This document shows positions 1-6,752 of a DNA stretch of 7,615 nucleotides, one piece after another. How positions within the stretch are numbered: the first letter of the stretch is position 1; the number at the start of each line of letters is the position of its first letter. A model generated the notes under the pieces. It did no database searches, was not told the DNA's origin, and saw nothing but the letters and a program-made list of their open reading frames with translations. The stretch lies in contig CANJQZ010000087.1 in assembly GCA_947476515.1 (NCBI GenBank), forward strand, positions 1 to 7,615, read 5' to 3'. The translations under genes were made by a program, and so were the position numbers. The DNA comes from Flavobacteriales bacterium. Lineage in GTDB: Bacteria; Bacteroidota; Bacteroidia; Flavobacteriales_D; Crocinitomicaceae.

Positions 1-1
1 A

Positions 2-751
2 AATTTTCAAGGAAACTTCATCCCCTCTGGTTGGTCGGTAGCGAACGAAGATAATGGTGGATCATGGTCACTTTCATCTACCGTTGGTGGTTATGGTAGT
101 TCCACACAATCGGCGCTATTTGATAATTACAATATCGATTCTCAAGGATCTTACGATGATTTGATTGTAAATTTTGATGCCAATGCAATTAGCACTAATC
201 CCTACTTAAGTTTTGATGTTGCCTATGCCCGCTGGGGAAGTGGATACTCCGATACATTGGCTGTAATGGTTTCTACTGATTGTGGTCAAAGCTATCAACA
301 AGTGTATTATAAAGGAGGAACGGACCTTGCTACAGCACCTGATATTCAGAGTTTTTACACACCAAGCGGAACAGAATGGAGAACAGATAGCATCAATTTG
401 ATTGCATACAATGGAGTTCCTAACTTGCAAATCGCTTTTAGAAATCTCGGGAGATTTGGCAATTCTGTTTTTATTGACAATATAAATCTAAGCGATCCTG
501 TTGGTCTTGAAGAAAAAGAAACCTTTGAAATCGTAGTCTATCCCAATCCAGCCAGTAAGGAGGGTTATATCACAATTAGCAGTATTCCACATGCAAAAAT
601 CAAACTTTTTGATGCGCAAGGAAAATTAATTTTGGAAGAAGAAGGTGAGGGAACGGTTCAATTATTTTTAGGACAAGCAAAGGCGGGAACCTATTTACTC
701 AGCATTCAAGGAGAGACAAAAATTTGGAATAAGCCTTTAATTATTCGCTAG
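2..751 (+). CDS. C-terminal part of a T9SS-exported surface/secreted protein (5' end outside window)
   Basis: The frame is open from the first bases of the window, so the gene starts upstream; 249 codons are visible, ending in TAG at 749-751. An in-frame TTG at 161 is not a credible start because sequence with the same domain character continues before it. Visible residues about 1-165 are rich in Gly, Ser, Asn and aromatics. Phrases such as FIPSGWSV, LSFDVAYARW, VMVSTDCGQSY and VFIDNINL are typical of the jelly-roll (MAM/choice-of-anchor-like) modules in secreted Bacteroidota proteins. Residues about 168-249 form a type A T9SS sorting domain: VVYPNPAS (nt about 533-556), a GKLILEE turn, GTYLLSI, and the basic end KPLIIR. 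In this family the sorting domain directs passage through the outer membrane by the type IX machinery and is then removed or used for anchoring. The catalytic or binding part, if any, is off the window, so the actual function cannot be stated. The gene converges on the minus-strand cluster with only 2 bases between stop codons. Confidence 0.9.
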   Translation, partial: NFQGNFIPSGWSVANEDNGGSWSLSSTVGGYGSSTQSALFDNYNIDSQGSYDDLIVNFDANAISTNPYLSFDVAYARWGSGYSDTLAVMVSTDCGQSYQQVYYKGGTDLATAPDIQSFYTPSGTEWRTDSINLIAYNGVPNLQIAFRNLGRFGNSVFIDNINLSDPVGLEEKETFEIVVYPNPASKEGYITISSIPHAKIKLFDAQGKLILEEEGEGTVQLFLGQAKAGTYLLSIQGETKIWNKPLIIR

Positions 752-756
752 GCTTA
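730..756. terminator. weak hairpin at the convergent gene ends
   Basis: A 7-bp perfect stem (TAAGCCT at 730-736 with AGGCTTA at 750-756) encloses a 13-base loop and spans the stop codons of both converging genes. On the + strand it is followed by a T-rich stretch (ATTCTTTTC), and on the minus strand, a few bases on, by a run of T. It could act as a modest bidirectional terminator. The stem is short and the loop long, so this is only a candidate. Confidence 0.3.
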
Positions 757-1431
757 ATTCTTTTCTGGCCAAGCTACTTGCATTCCCAATTGTAAAACGC
801 ACATATTCGACCATTTGGAGGTGGACATACCTTGCGTGAGCGCGAGTGTTTTTTCAGCAGTTGGAGAAAAATATAATGGAGATAAAGAACATTTGACAAA
901 GGGCGAAATAAATAAACCAGATGGCATCTGAAAATCATACGACGCAGACACATTCATTTCTAGACCAATTCCTCCTGAATAAATGGGATAAGCTTCATCT
1001 GTCGATGGATCATCTACTATATTTCGTGTGGTAAGATTGGTTCTTATCCCAGCGCCGTAACTAAAATAAAGTGGATGGTCACTCCACAAATCTGAACTTT
1101 TAAGATTGTAATCCAGCAAAATCATGTGCATAGCTACCCTAGTTGTCAAAAAAGGATTGATCGTTTTCACTTCATAAAAAGAATAATTAGCAGAAATAAA
1201 TTTTCGCTCAAAATTCTTCAACTTACCATAATGAGCCACATTTATATTTAGACCATGTTCTAATAGTCTTTGCTTATTTTCTAGAAATGGTCGTGCTGTA
1301 TTGTATAATTGAGTGGCTTTGTTCCAATCATTATTATAAAGAAATTCATACCCTGAACCAAAGCTCCAATATTGACCGAAGGAAATTATATTGAAAAATG
1401 CAATGAAAAAGAAAGAACAAATTACCTTCAT
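754..1431 (-). CDS. predicted outer-membrane/periplasmic protein of unknown function
   Basis: The protein has 225 residues. Residues 1-19 form a signal peptide (Lys2, then a hydrophobic stretch rich in Phe and Ile, with a likely cleavage at SFG|Q), so it is exported. The remainder is rich in alternating aromatic and hydrophobic residues with Gly (YWSFGSGYEF, HPLYFSYGAGIR, YSGGIGLEMNVSASYDF, GLFISPFVKCSL). It ends in a strand-like segment (MCVLQLGMQVAW). This pattern suggests a small outer-membrane beta-barrel or lipocalin-like beta fold, but I recognise no named family. The ATG overlaps the stop of the amine oxidase gene in an ATGA (1428-1431), so it is the last gene of the cluster and probably translated by coupling. 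Two cysteines (residues 181 and 211) remain in the mature part. No function is assigned. Confidence 0.8.
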   Translation of the reverse strand: MKVICSFFFIAFFNIISFGQYWSFGSGYEFLYNNDWNKATQLYNTARPFLENKQRLLEHGLNINVAHYGKLKNFERKFISANYSFYEVKTINPFLTTRVAMHMILLDYNLKSSDLWSDHPLYFSYGAGIRTNLTTRNIVDDPSTDEAYPIYSGGIGLEMNVSASYDFQMPSGLFISPFVKCSLSPLYFSPTAEKTLALTQGMSTSKWSNMCVLQLGMQVAWPEKN

Positions 1432-2753
1432 GATAATTCCATTATATTACTAAACTCTCTAAAACCAGTTTCAATAGCACCATGAACTGTTTGATGATGA
1501 CCATTTAAATTCATTGCTTCTCCCGCAAAAAACAATTTGTTGTCAATTGACTGTGAGGCAGTGGTACGAGAAGTTTCTTCAATACCTATTTTTGAATAAG
1601 AATAAGCTCCGCGAATGAATGGTTTTTTTGAATAATCTTGAACAAACGCATCTACGAAATTACTTGTAGCAAGTCCATTATACATGAGATCCAACTCTGC
1701 CATCAATAAAGAAACAATAGCGGTATCATTCGGTAGCGCAGACAAAGAAGCTGCTTGATCTCCCATTACAAAAGCAATCAACACAAAATCATTTGTCACT
1801 TTTCCGATATCATCATTAAAATAAGCTGCACAGACAGAACCACCATAAATATTATCTGCAAAAAACTTACTGGAGAACTTAAGAAAAACCTTCATTCCAG
1901 GACCCATTCCTATTTTAGAAAAAGCGATAGTTTTACTAATTGGTAAAATTGGATTGAATTGAATGTCAGCGCTTTGTAACACCGTAATGGGAACCGTTAT
2001 CAGTACCTTATCGGCAGTGTAAACTTGCCCATTGGAGCAAGTCACTGTTACCAGATCCTGAGCATAATCTATTTTATTTACAATACTTTGAGTTTTAACC
2101 AAAGCAGCGATTTGATTTCCAAAATTTGAAATAATTGTATCAAAATAGGTTTCTTTAAATTTATAATCTCCGTCCCCACTCGACCAATTCAATTCTTCTA
2201 GATTCATCATCTTTACAGATAAGTCATTGGCGTCTGCACCATAATCACCAGCCAAACTTTCAACAATAGGTTGATAATCAGAAGAAAATCCTTTATCAGT
2301 GGCATATTGCGCAAAACTTACATCAGGTAAATCTTCGCCTTCAAAAATTGAAATATCCTTTGGTAAGCTGGTGAGCATCTGATTTTGGAACCAATAGGAA
2401 TACTCGGTATCATCAATAGTGACTTGAACATTACCATTAGCAACGATTTCGCCTACAATACTTGAACGGCCATGCATCCATTGCGCACCTAAATCAATAG
2501 GATAATCCGCAAAACCAAGAAGTTTACCCATTCTACCTCCAATGGTATCTGATGCCTCCAAAAGCGTCACATCAATGCCTTGCTGTTTAAAAAGATAGGT
2601 CGCATAGACTCCTGCTGCCCCACCTCCTATTACGATTACCTTTCCTTTGAATCTTTTTGGTCTCAGCAACCCAAGTTTCTTACAAGACGATACTAATAGA
2701 GATCCAAGGCCTAAAATGCCTAATGATTTCACAAATGATCTTCTTGAGTTCAT
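1428..2753 (-). CDS. flavin amine oxidase (FAD-dependent), Tat-exported lipoprotein
   Basis: The protein has 441 residues and belongs to the flavin monoamine/polyamine oxidase family, which oxidises amines to imines using FAD and O2. The N-terminus carries a twin-arginine motif (SRRSFVK, Arg4-Arg5), a hydrophobic stretch and a lipobox VSSC with Cys24, so it looks like a folded-FAD protein exported by Tat and then lipidated. The FAD dinucleotide fold follows: VIVIGGGAAG at 39-48, Glu66 at the end of the second strand, and GGRM at 72-75. Then come LGAQWMHG (88-95), a central substrate region, and GMKVFLKF (286-293), where Lys288 matches the conserved lysine near flavin N5 in this superfamily. 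The C-terminal FAD motif is LFFAGEA (407-413) followed by TVHGAIETG (422-430). No cysteine lies at the position used for covalent flavin in animal MAOs, so FAD is probably non-covalent. The start overlaps the upstream stop as TAATG (2751-2755). The substrate is unknown; it could also be a non-amine oxidoreductase of the same fold. Confidence 0.88.
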   Translation of the reverse strand: MNSRRSFVKSLGILGLGSLLVSSCKKLGLLRPKRFKGKVIVIGGGAAGVYATYLFKQQGIDVTLLEASDTIGGRMGKLLGFADYPIDLGAQWMHGRSSIVGEIVANGNVQVTIDDTEYSYWFQNQMLTSLPKDISIFEGEDLPDVSFAQYATDKGFSSDYQPIVESLAGDYGADANDLSVKMMNLEELNWSSGDGDYKFKETYFDTIISNFGNQIAALVKTQSIVNKIDYAQDLVTVTCSNGQVYTADKVLITVPITVLQSADIQFNPILPISKTIAFSKIGMGPGMKVFLKFSSKFFADNIYGGSVCAAYFNDDIGKVTNDFVLIAFVMGDQAASLSALPNDTAIVSLLMAELDLMYNGLATSNFVDAFVQDYSKKPFIRGAYSYSKIGIEETSRTTASQSIDNKLFFAGEAMNLNGHHQTVHGAIETGFREFSNIMELS

Positions 2754-4153
2754 TATTTTCCTTTAGCTTTTATTACAATAGCCAAGGTATAAAACATTAT
2801 TTTTAAATCAAGGGCTATACTTCTGTTTTTTAGATAGAGCAAATCAAATTTCATACGATCCAACATCTGTTCCACATTTTCTGCATAACCATATTTAACT
2901 TGTCCCCAAGATGTGATTCCCGGTCTAACTTTAGTTAGATGAATATATTGGGGCTCAATTTTAATAATCTGATCGATATAAAATTGTCTTTCTGGACGGG
3001 GACCTACAAGAGACATCTGTCCAAGAATAACATTTAAGAATTGAGGGAATTCATCCAATCGCGTTTTGCGCATAAAACGACCAATTTTAGTAATTCGGGG
3101 ATCATTTGAAGAAGAAAGTTGAGGTCCTTTTAATTCAGAATCAACAAACATAGTTCTAAATTTAATAATTTTAAAAGGCTTACCATTCATTCCAATTCTC
3201 GTTTGAAGAAAGAGAATGCTCCCTGGTGAAGAAAGTTTTACAGCGATTGCGCAAACAAAATAAAAGGGAATAAGAGCAATAAATGCAATTAAAGAAATTA
3301 CAATGTCCATAAAACGCTTAAGCGCCCTTTGCCAAACTGGCATGCCATCATTAATGATTTCAAGCAATAAAGTCCCGTAAATATTGGTCATTTTCAAGGA
3401 GCCTGCTAACAATTCAAACATATCCGGTAAAATATTTATTTTTAATTTACCGTCTTGAATCCGAGAAATAATTTTTTGAATTCTATTATGATCTGAACTT
3501 TCAATCGCAATTACAACCTCTTCCACTTGATTGTTAGCAAGAAGTAATTCCAATTGATCAGAGTGACCTAAATAAGGTAAATAATTCTCTAATCCTCTAT
3601 CCACACCATTGATATTAATATATCCAACTAGATGATTTACCAAGTTTTTTTGCTGCGACAATTCATTATAAATATCAATTGCCTTATCACTACCTCCAAT
3701 GATAACAGTTCTAAAACCTTGTCCAGGTTTTCGCAAATGATAAATCAATAAAGTCACCCAAGTAAATCGAATAGTAAACAATAAACAAAAATGAAGTGTA
3801 AAAAGGAGCGCAAAAGACCGATAATACATCTGATAATTAGTCACTTCATCATCTAAAAGCAGAGAGAAGAAGATTAACAGGGAGCCTGAAAGAGAAGCAA
3901 TAAAAGTTAACTGAAGAATTTTTAAACGATACATTCTCCTTAATTGAAGATAAGTACCTTGCAGATAGTAAATTAATAACAAAACTAAAGGAACAACTAT
4001 AATCCCAGAGATAAAATTTTGATCAATTTGAAATTCTTTTCCCTCCAACCAAGTTTTACGAAAAAAGAAAAATAAGCACCAAACAACAGTTGAAACCAAC
4101 CAATCAGAAAAAACTATTAAAAACAACCACTTACCCTTTCCCTTTCCCTTCAT
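2753..4153 (-). CDS. polyprenyl-phosphate sugar-1-phosphate transferase (WcaJ/WbaP type)
   Basis: This 466-residue membrane enzyme moves a sugar-1-phosphate from a UDP-sugar to undecaprenyl phosphate, the first step of an exopolysaccharide or O-antigen-like glycan. Four hydrophobic segments (about 9-31, 47-64, 78-100, 113-138) are followed by a cytosolic Rossmann-like region beginning RTVIIGGSDKA (148-158). Next come the KRFMDI entry to the membrane-embedded helix (279-306) and the catalytic bacterial sugar transferase domain. That domain carries QTRIG (317-321), KFRTM (331-335), LDEFPQ (366-371), SLVGPRPE (381-388) and RPGITSWGQV (410-419). The DE pair (Asp367-Glu368) is the conserved acidic pair of the family, so the enzyme looks intact and of usual length. 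The sugar (glucose, galactose or a derivative) cannot be read from sequence. No other ATG occurs until codon 74, so the start is fixed by the first membrane segment. The gene lies 8 bases after the lipoprotein gene, and its stop is fused to the next ATG. Confidence 0.94.
   Translation of the reverse strand: MKGKGKGKWLFLIVFSDWLVSTVVWCLFFFFRKTWLEGKEFQIDQNFISGIIVVPLVLLLIYYLQGTYLQLRRMYRLKILQLTFIASLSGSLLIFFSLLLDDEVTNYQMYYRSFALLFTLHFCLLFTIRFTWVTLLIYHLRKPGQGFRTVIIGGSDKAIDIYNELSQQKNLVNHLVGYININGVDRGLENYLPYLGHSDQLELLLANNQVEEVVIAIESSDHNRIQKIISRIQDGKLKINILPDMFELLAGSLKMTNIYGTLLLEIINDGMPVWQRALKRFMDIVISLIAFIALIPFYFVCAIAVKLSSPGSILFLQTRIGMNGKPFKIIKFRTMFVDSELKGPQLSSSNDPRITKIGRFMRKTRLDEFPQFLNVILGQMSLVGPRPERQFYIDQIIKIEPQYIHLTKVRPGITSWGQVKYGYAENVEQMLDRMKFDLLYLKNRSIALDLKIMFYTLAIVIKAKGK
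4134..4150 (-). repeat. hexanucleotide tandem repeat at the start of the sugar transferase gene
   Basis: Nearly three copies of a CCCTTT unit (AAGGGA on the coding strand) begin directly after the ATG and encode Lys-Gly pairs, giving MKGKGKGK. The unit is a multiple of three, so gain or loss of a copy would keep the frame. It would only change the length of a basic cytosolic tail before the first membrane segment. It also places a purine-rich, Shine-Dalgarno-like sequence just inside the gene. Confidence 0.7.
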
Positions 4154-4161
4154 TATGATTA

Positions 4162-5025
4162 TTAAAAATGTACTAGTTTGATATTATCAATCCAAATTTC
4201 AGTATCTGTTTTGCCTGCATCAAGCGCAGCAACAAATCCCTGTTCGAAATAAGCACCGCTTGCACCTGCTGCAATGAGTTCTTTTAAATCAATATATATT
4301 TTTTTCCATGTAACTGAACTAGGATCTTGCGCATTCATTCCATAATTAATGCGTGGAACAGTACCTGATGGTGAAATTTCTATTAGTTCTGTAACAATTG
4401 TATTGGTGGTATGATAATCTACTTCGAGATACGCATCCTTACCTTTTGCAATATAGGAAGTCCAAGTAGTATATGCTACCCAACTTGAATCTACAGCATT
4501 TAAATTTATTTTAGCATAATAATTCCCATTAAACCACTCTAAATTGGTGTTAGATAATTGATAAGTAGTAGCTGAAGTATTTGGATCCGGGATGAGAGAT
4601 GAATTTATATCCTCAAAATCTTCAATGGTGAAAGAAATATTGTCCTTATATTTTGTTACTGGAGATAATACTAAGGTTTGATTTTGAACCAAAGTACCTG
4701 TTATTTCATAAATTTCTAAAAAAGGATAAATTTTCTTTGTGGAAGCGATCCCATTATTCTTAATTGCGGGCATAATTTTTATATTAAAGTTCCCTGCTTT
4801 CAAGATTGGAATTTTACAAGGTAATTGAAATACACCCATAATCTCATCATTGACATATACCCAAGCTTCACTAATGTTATGATTTAATGACCCTTCAGAC
4901 CCACCATAATTAGGATTTGCATTGAGGGTCCAAGTATTAATTTGCAACCAAGATGGATCAGGATTATTTTTACCACAAGTAGTGAGTAAGAATAAGAGTG
5001 GAAGAAAAAAGTATAGTTTTCGCAT
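4162..5025 (-). CDS. lipoprotein with PEGA-like and carbohydrate-binding-like halves
   Basis: The protein has 287 residues. A short basic start (MRKLY), a hydrophobic stretch and LLTTC (Cys17) make a lipoprotein signal; Thr at -1 is slightly off the strict lipobox but tolerated in Bacteroidota. Residues about 53-125 (EAWVYVNDEIMGVFQLP, KAGNFNIKIMPAIKNNGIAS, YPFLEIYEITG) resemble a PEGA-like beta domain that forms a short binding or scaffold module. After a Pro/Asp linker, residues about 133-287 look like a jelly-roll of the galactose-binding type: FTIEDFED, YLEVDYHTT, KKIYIDLKEL, and the typical final strand EIWIDNIKLVHF. I recognise no named gene. A lipidated, sugar-binding-like protein immediately before a sugar transferase suggests a role in handling or anchoring the glycan; that is inference. 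The start ATG sits about 30 bases from a good promoter box. It is the first gene of the four-gene cluster. Confidence 0.82.
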   Translation of the reverse strand: MRKLYFFLPLLFLLTTCGKNNPDPSWLQINTWTLNANPNYGGSEGSLNHNISEAWVYVNDEIMGVFQLPCKIPILKAGNFNIKIMPAIKNNGIASTKKIYPFLEIYEITGTLVQNQTLVLSPVTKYKDNISFTIEDFEDINSSLIPDPNTSATTYQLSNTNLEWFNGNYYAKINLNAVDSSWVAYTTWTSYIAKGKDAYLEVDYHTTNTIVTELIEISPSGTVPRINYGMNAQDPSSVTWKKIYIDLKELIAAGASGAYFEQGFVAALDAGKTDTEIWIDNIKLVHF

Positions 5026-5054
5026 AATTTAAAACTAAGATTTAAAACGAACTT

Positions 5055-5081
5055 CAAAGTTAATTATTGTTAAGCATGCAA
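5055..5081 (-). promoter_or_regulatory. candidate Bacteroidota promoter for the lipoprotein/sugar transferase operon
   Basis: On the minus strand, TAACTTTG (5062-5055) matches the Bacteroidota -7 consensus TAnnTTTG in every fixed position. A TTG (5081-5079) lies 16 bases upstream of it as a possible -33 element, a little closer than usual. Transcription would start near 5048 and give a leader of about 22 bases before the ATG at 5025. I see no terminator after the gfo gene, so read-through from upstream is also possible. Confidence 0.45.
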
Positions 5082-5084
5082 TTT

Positions 5085-6041
5085 TTATTTGATTATTGCA
5101 GCCATAATCATTTCAGCCACTTCTAGCGCTTTCGCTCCATCCTTTAAGCCCAAAATACTAGGTTGATTCGAACGAATAGAATCTTCAAAGGACAATAATT
5201 CAGAAAGTAGTGCATTTGACGGATTCACAACAAGTGGAATCATTTCTGATGTTTGTGCTGCAAGTTCAATTTCATATGGTCTCAATGATGAAAATATATC
5301 AGATGAACAAGAAGTTCTTGCAGATTCTTTTTCCAAGAAATCAACCTTAATAATTGAATTATTTGATGCAAAATAGCTTACGCGTTTATTTTCATCGTGC
5401 ACACGAGAAACACTCAAACGCGCTTGAGCTCCATTTTCAAAAAGAAGTTCAGCCCTTGCAATATCTATTGCTTCTCCAATTACAGCAGATCCAGAGGCTT
5501 TAATTTGCACAATTTTACTTGGAATCAGCGAAAGACAAATATCAATATCATGAATCATTAAATCAAGTACCACAGAAACATCCATACCTCGAGGATTAAA
5601 TTTTGCATGGCGAACGGAATCAACAGTCTGAACCATTTGAAGTTGCGGCAGTGCAGCTAATAATGCAGGATTAAATCTTTCTACAAAACCAACTTGAGTA
5701 TGGACCTTTTTATCATGAGCAACTTCAAGCAAACGCAATGCCTCTTCAGAAGTTTCCACCATCGGCTTTTCCATAAACAGGTGTTTGGCATTTTGGAGAA
5801 CAATTAAGGCAGCCTCAAAGTGTTGATTGGTTGGCGTAACAATTAAAACGGCATCCGCTGCATTAATTAATTGAATAGCATTAGGAAAAGAGGTAATGTT
5901 AAATTTCTCTGAAACTAATTGAGCTGTTTCAGTATTTTGATCATAGAAACCAATTAAATCAAAAATATTGCTATTTTCCTTTAATAACTGGATGTGTATT
6001 TTCCCAAGATGTCCAGCACCTAAAACTCCTATTTTCAGCAT
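5085..6041 (-). CDS. Gfo/Idh/MocA family NAD(P)-dependent sugar oxidoreductase
   Basis: The protein has 318 residues, in the normal range for this family of cytosolic dehydrogenases acting on sugars and nucleotide sugars. The N-terminal Rossmann domain has IGVLGAGHLGKIH (GAGHLG at 8-13) and an acidic end to the second strand (FYD, Asp34), which favours NAD(H). The family signature EKP lies at 91-93, with Lys92 the expected catalytic lysine. The C-terminal domain has VGFVERFNPA (117-126) and DLMIHDIDI (160-168), in which His164 and Asp165 are the usual substrate-site pair. These two phrases resemble the subgroup that oxidises the 3-OH of UDP-GlcNAc (GnnA-like), but no partner aminotransferase or acyltransferase is in the window, so the substrate is not established. 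The start ATG at 6041 lies just after the rplT terminator. The gene may feed the glycan pathway suggested by the sugar transferase downstream. Confidence 0.9.
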   Translation of the reverse strand: MLKIGVLGAGHLGKIHIQLLKENSNIFDLIGFYDQNTETAQLVSEKFNITSFPNAIQLINAADAVLIVTPTNQHFEAALIVLQNAKHLFMEKPMVETSEEALRLLEVAHDKKVHTQVGFVERFNPALLAALPQLQMVQTVDSVRHAKFNPRGMDVSVVLDLMIHDIDICLSLIPSKIVQIKASGSAVIGEAIDIARAELLFENGAQARLSVSRVHDENKRVSYFASNNSIIKVDFLEKESARTSCSSDIFSSLRPYEIELAAQTSEMIPLVVNPSNALLSELLSFEDSIRSNQPSILGLKDGAKALEVAEMIMAAIIK

Positions 6042-6052
6042 ACATTAAAATT

Positions 6053-6082
6053 AAAAAAGCCATTAGAAAACTAATGGCTTTT
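6053..6082 (-). terminator. intrinsic terminator of the thrS-infC-rpmI-rplT operon
   Basis: A perfect 12-bp inverted repeat (AAAAGCCATTAG at 6055-6066 and CTAATGGCTTTT at 6071-6082) has a 4-base loop. Read on the minus strand it starts 18 bases past the rplT stop and ends in a run of six T (6058-6053). This is a textbook intrinsic terminator. The A/T ends of the stem also give a T-run on the + strand, so it could work in both directions, although no + strand gene arrives here. Confidence 0.92.
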
Positions 6083-6100
6083 GCTGATAATCTATTGATC

Positions 6101-6448
6101 TTACTTATTAACTGTATCTACTACTGCCTTAAAAGCTTCAGGGTGATTCATTGCTAAATCTGCCAAAACTTTTCTATTCAAAGCGATACCACTTTTGTTG
6201 ACTTTTCCCATAAATTGAGAATAGCTCATTCCGTATTGTCTAGCACCAGCATTAATTCTAGTGATCCACAAAGAACGATAACTTCTTTTCTTTTGTTTTC
6301 TACCGATGTAGGCATAAACAAGTCCTTTTTCAATAGCATTCTTTGCTACTGTCCAAACATTCTTTCTTCTACCAAAGTAACCTTTGGCTAACTTCATCAA
6401 GTTTTTTCTTTTCGCTCTTGAAGCTACATGATTTACTGATCTAGGCAT
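6101..6448 (-). CDS. rplT: 50S ribosomal protein L20
   Basis: The protein has 115 residues, the usual length. It has the L20 start PRSVNHVASRAKRKNLMKLA, the very basic N-terminal extension that threads into 23S rRNA, and YFGRRKNVWTVAKNA. The conserved region KKRSYRSLWITRINAGAR and the globular end with YSQFMGKV and LADLAMNHPEAF follow. L20 binds 23S rRNA early in large-subunit assembly, and in several bacteria it represses its own operon by binding the mRNA. It is the last gene of the translation operon and is followed by the terminator at 6053-6082. Confidence 0.99.
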   Translation of the reverse strand: MPRSVNHVASRAKRKNLMKLAKGYFGRRKNVWTVAKNAIEKGLVYAYIGRKQKKRSYRSLWITRINAGARQYGMSYSQFMGKVNKSGIALNRKVLADLAMNHPEAFKAVVDTVNK

Positions 6449-6537
6449 AATTTTAAATTTTTTGATAAGAAGTGCTTCACTTTCTCAGAAGGCTTTCTAC
6501 TCATTATCGGGTTAAACAATTAATAAACCAATGTTTA
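6449..6537 (-). other. rpmI-rplT spacer with shared 12-mer and small hairpins
   Basis: This 89-base spacer is long for adjacent ribosomal-protein genes. It holds GTTAAACAATTA (6511-6522, + strand reading), which also occurs in the infC-rpmI spacer. It also contains two small inverted repeats: AAGTG/CACTT with a 3-base loop (6470-6482) and AGAA/TTCT (6488-6498). No TAnnTTTG promoter box or T-tailed terminator is visible. It could be a leader where L20 or RNA processing acts, but the sequence does not prove that. Confidence 0.35.
6511..6522 (-). repeat. 12-base repeat, copy in the rpmI-rplT spacer
   Basis: GTTAAACAATTA on the + strand, TAATTGTTTAAC in the mRNA sense. It ends 15 bases after the rpmI stop codon. 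The identical sequence is at 6753-6764. Confidence 0.6.
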
Positions 6538-6735
6538 CTATCTCATGCACAATTGTAATTTGATATTTGGAAGATCGGCTTTATTAACCAATCCTGCATG
6601 TGTCAAATTACGCTTACGCTTAGTAGCCATTTTTGTTAAGATGTGGCTTTTAAAAGCATGTTTACGCTTTATCTTTCCACTTCCAGTGATAGTGAATCTC
6701 TTCTTCGCACTGGATTTTGTTTTCATTTTAGGCAT
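6538..6735 (-). CDS. rpmI: 50S ribosomal protein L35
   Basis: The protein has 65 residues, the usual length. The family signature is complete: PKMKTKSSAKKRFTITGSGK, then the basic KIKRKHAFKSHIL and the RNLTHAGLV segment ending in a short amphipathic tail. It is a small basic protein of the large ribosomal subunit. It lies between infC and rplT as in most bacteria, 41 bases after the infC stop. Confidence 0.99.
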   Translation of the reverse strand: MPKMKTKSSAKKRFTITGSGKIKRKHAFKSHILTKMATKRKRNLTHAGLVNKADLPNIKLQLCMR

Positions 6736-6752
6736 TTTGTAACTTTTTAGTT

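Noticed and set aside
161..163. TTG as a start codon for the left-edge gene
   Set aside because: The same frame is open to the window edge with matching jelly-roll-like sequence, so the gene is truncated by the window rather than starting here.
206..430. Minus-strand open frame of 74 codons
   Set aside because: It lies entirely within the T9SS protein gene, whose domain sequence is clear; the translation has no family features.
1755..1946. Plus-strand open frame of 63 codons
   Set aside because: It is antisense to the conserved amine oxidase reading frame and shows no domain or signal.
5074..5079. GCATGC palindrome upstream of the lipoprotein gene as an operator or terminator
   Set aside because: A 6-base palindrome is expected by chance, and it has no flanking symmetry or T-run.
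6069..6076. TAGTTTTC in the terminator as a -7 box for gfo
   Set aside because: It misses the final G of TAnnTTTG, has no clear -33 partner, and is fully explained as hairpin loop and stem.
6545..6742. Plus-strand open frame opposite rpmI, hydrophobic and small-membrane-protein-like
   Set aside because: The hydrophobic composition is what the reverse strand of a lysine-rich ribosomal protein gives; rpmI explains the sequence.
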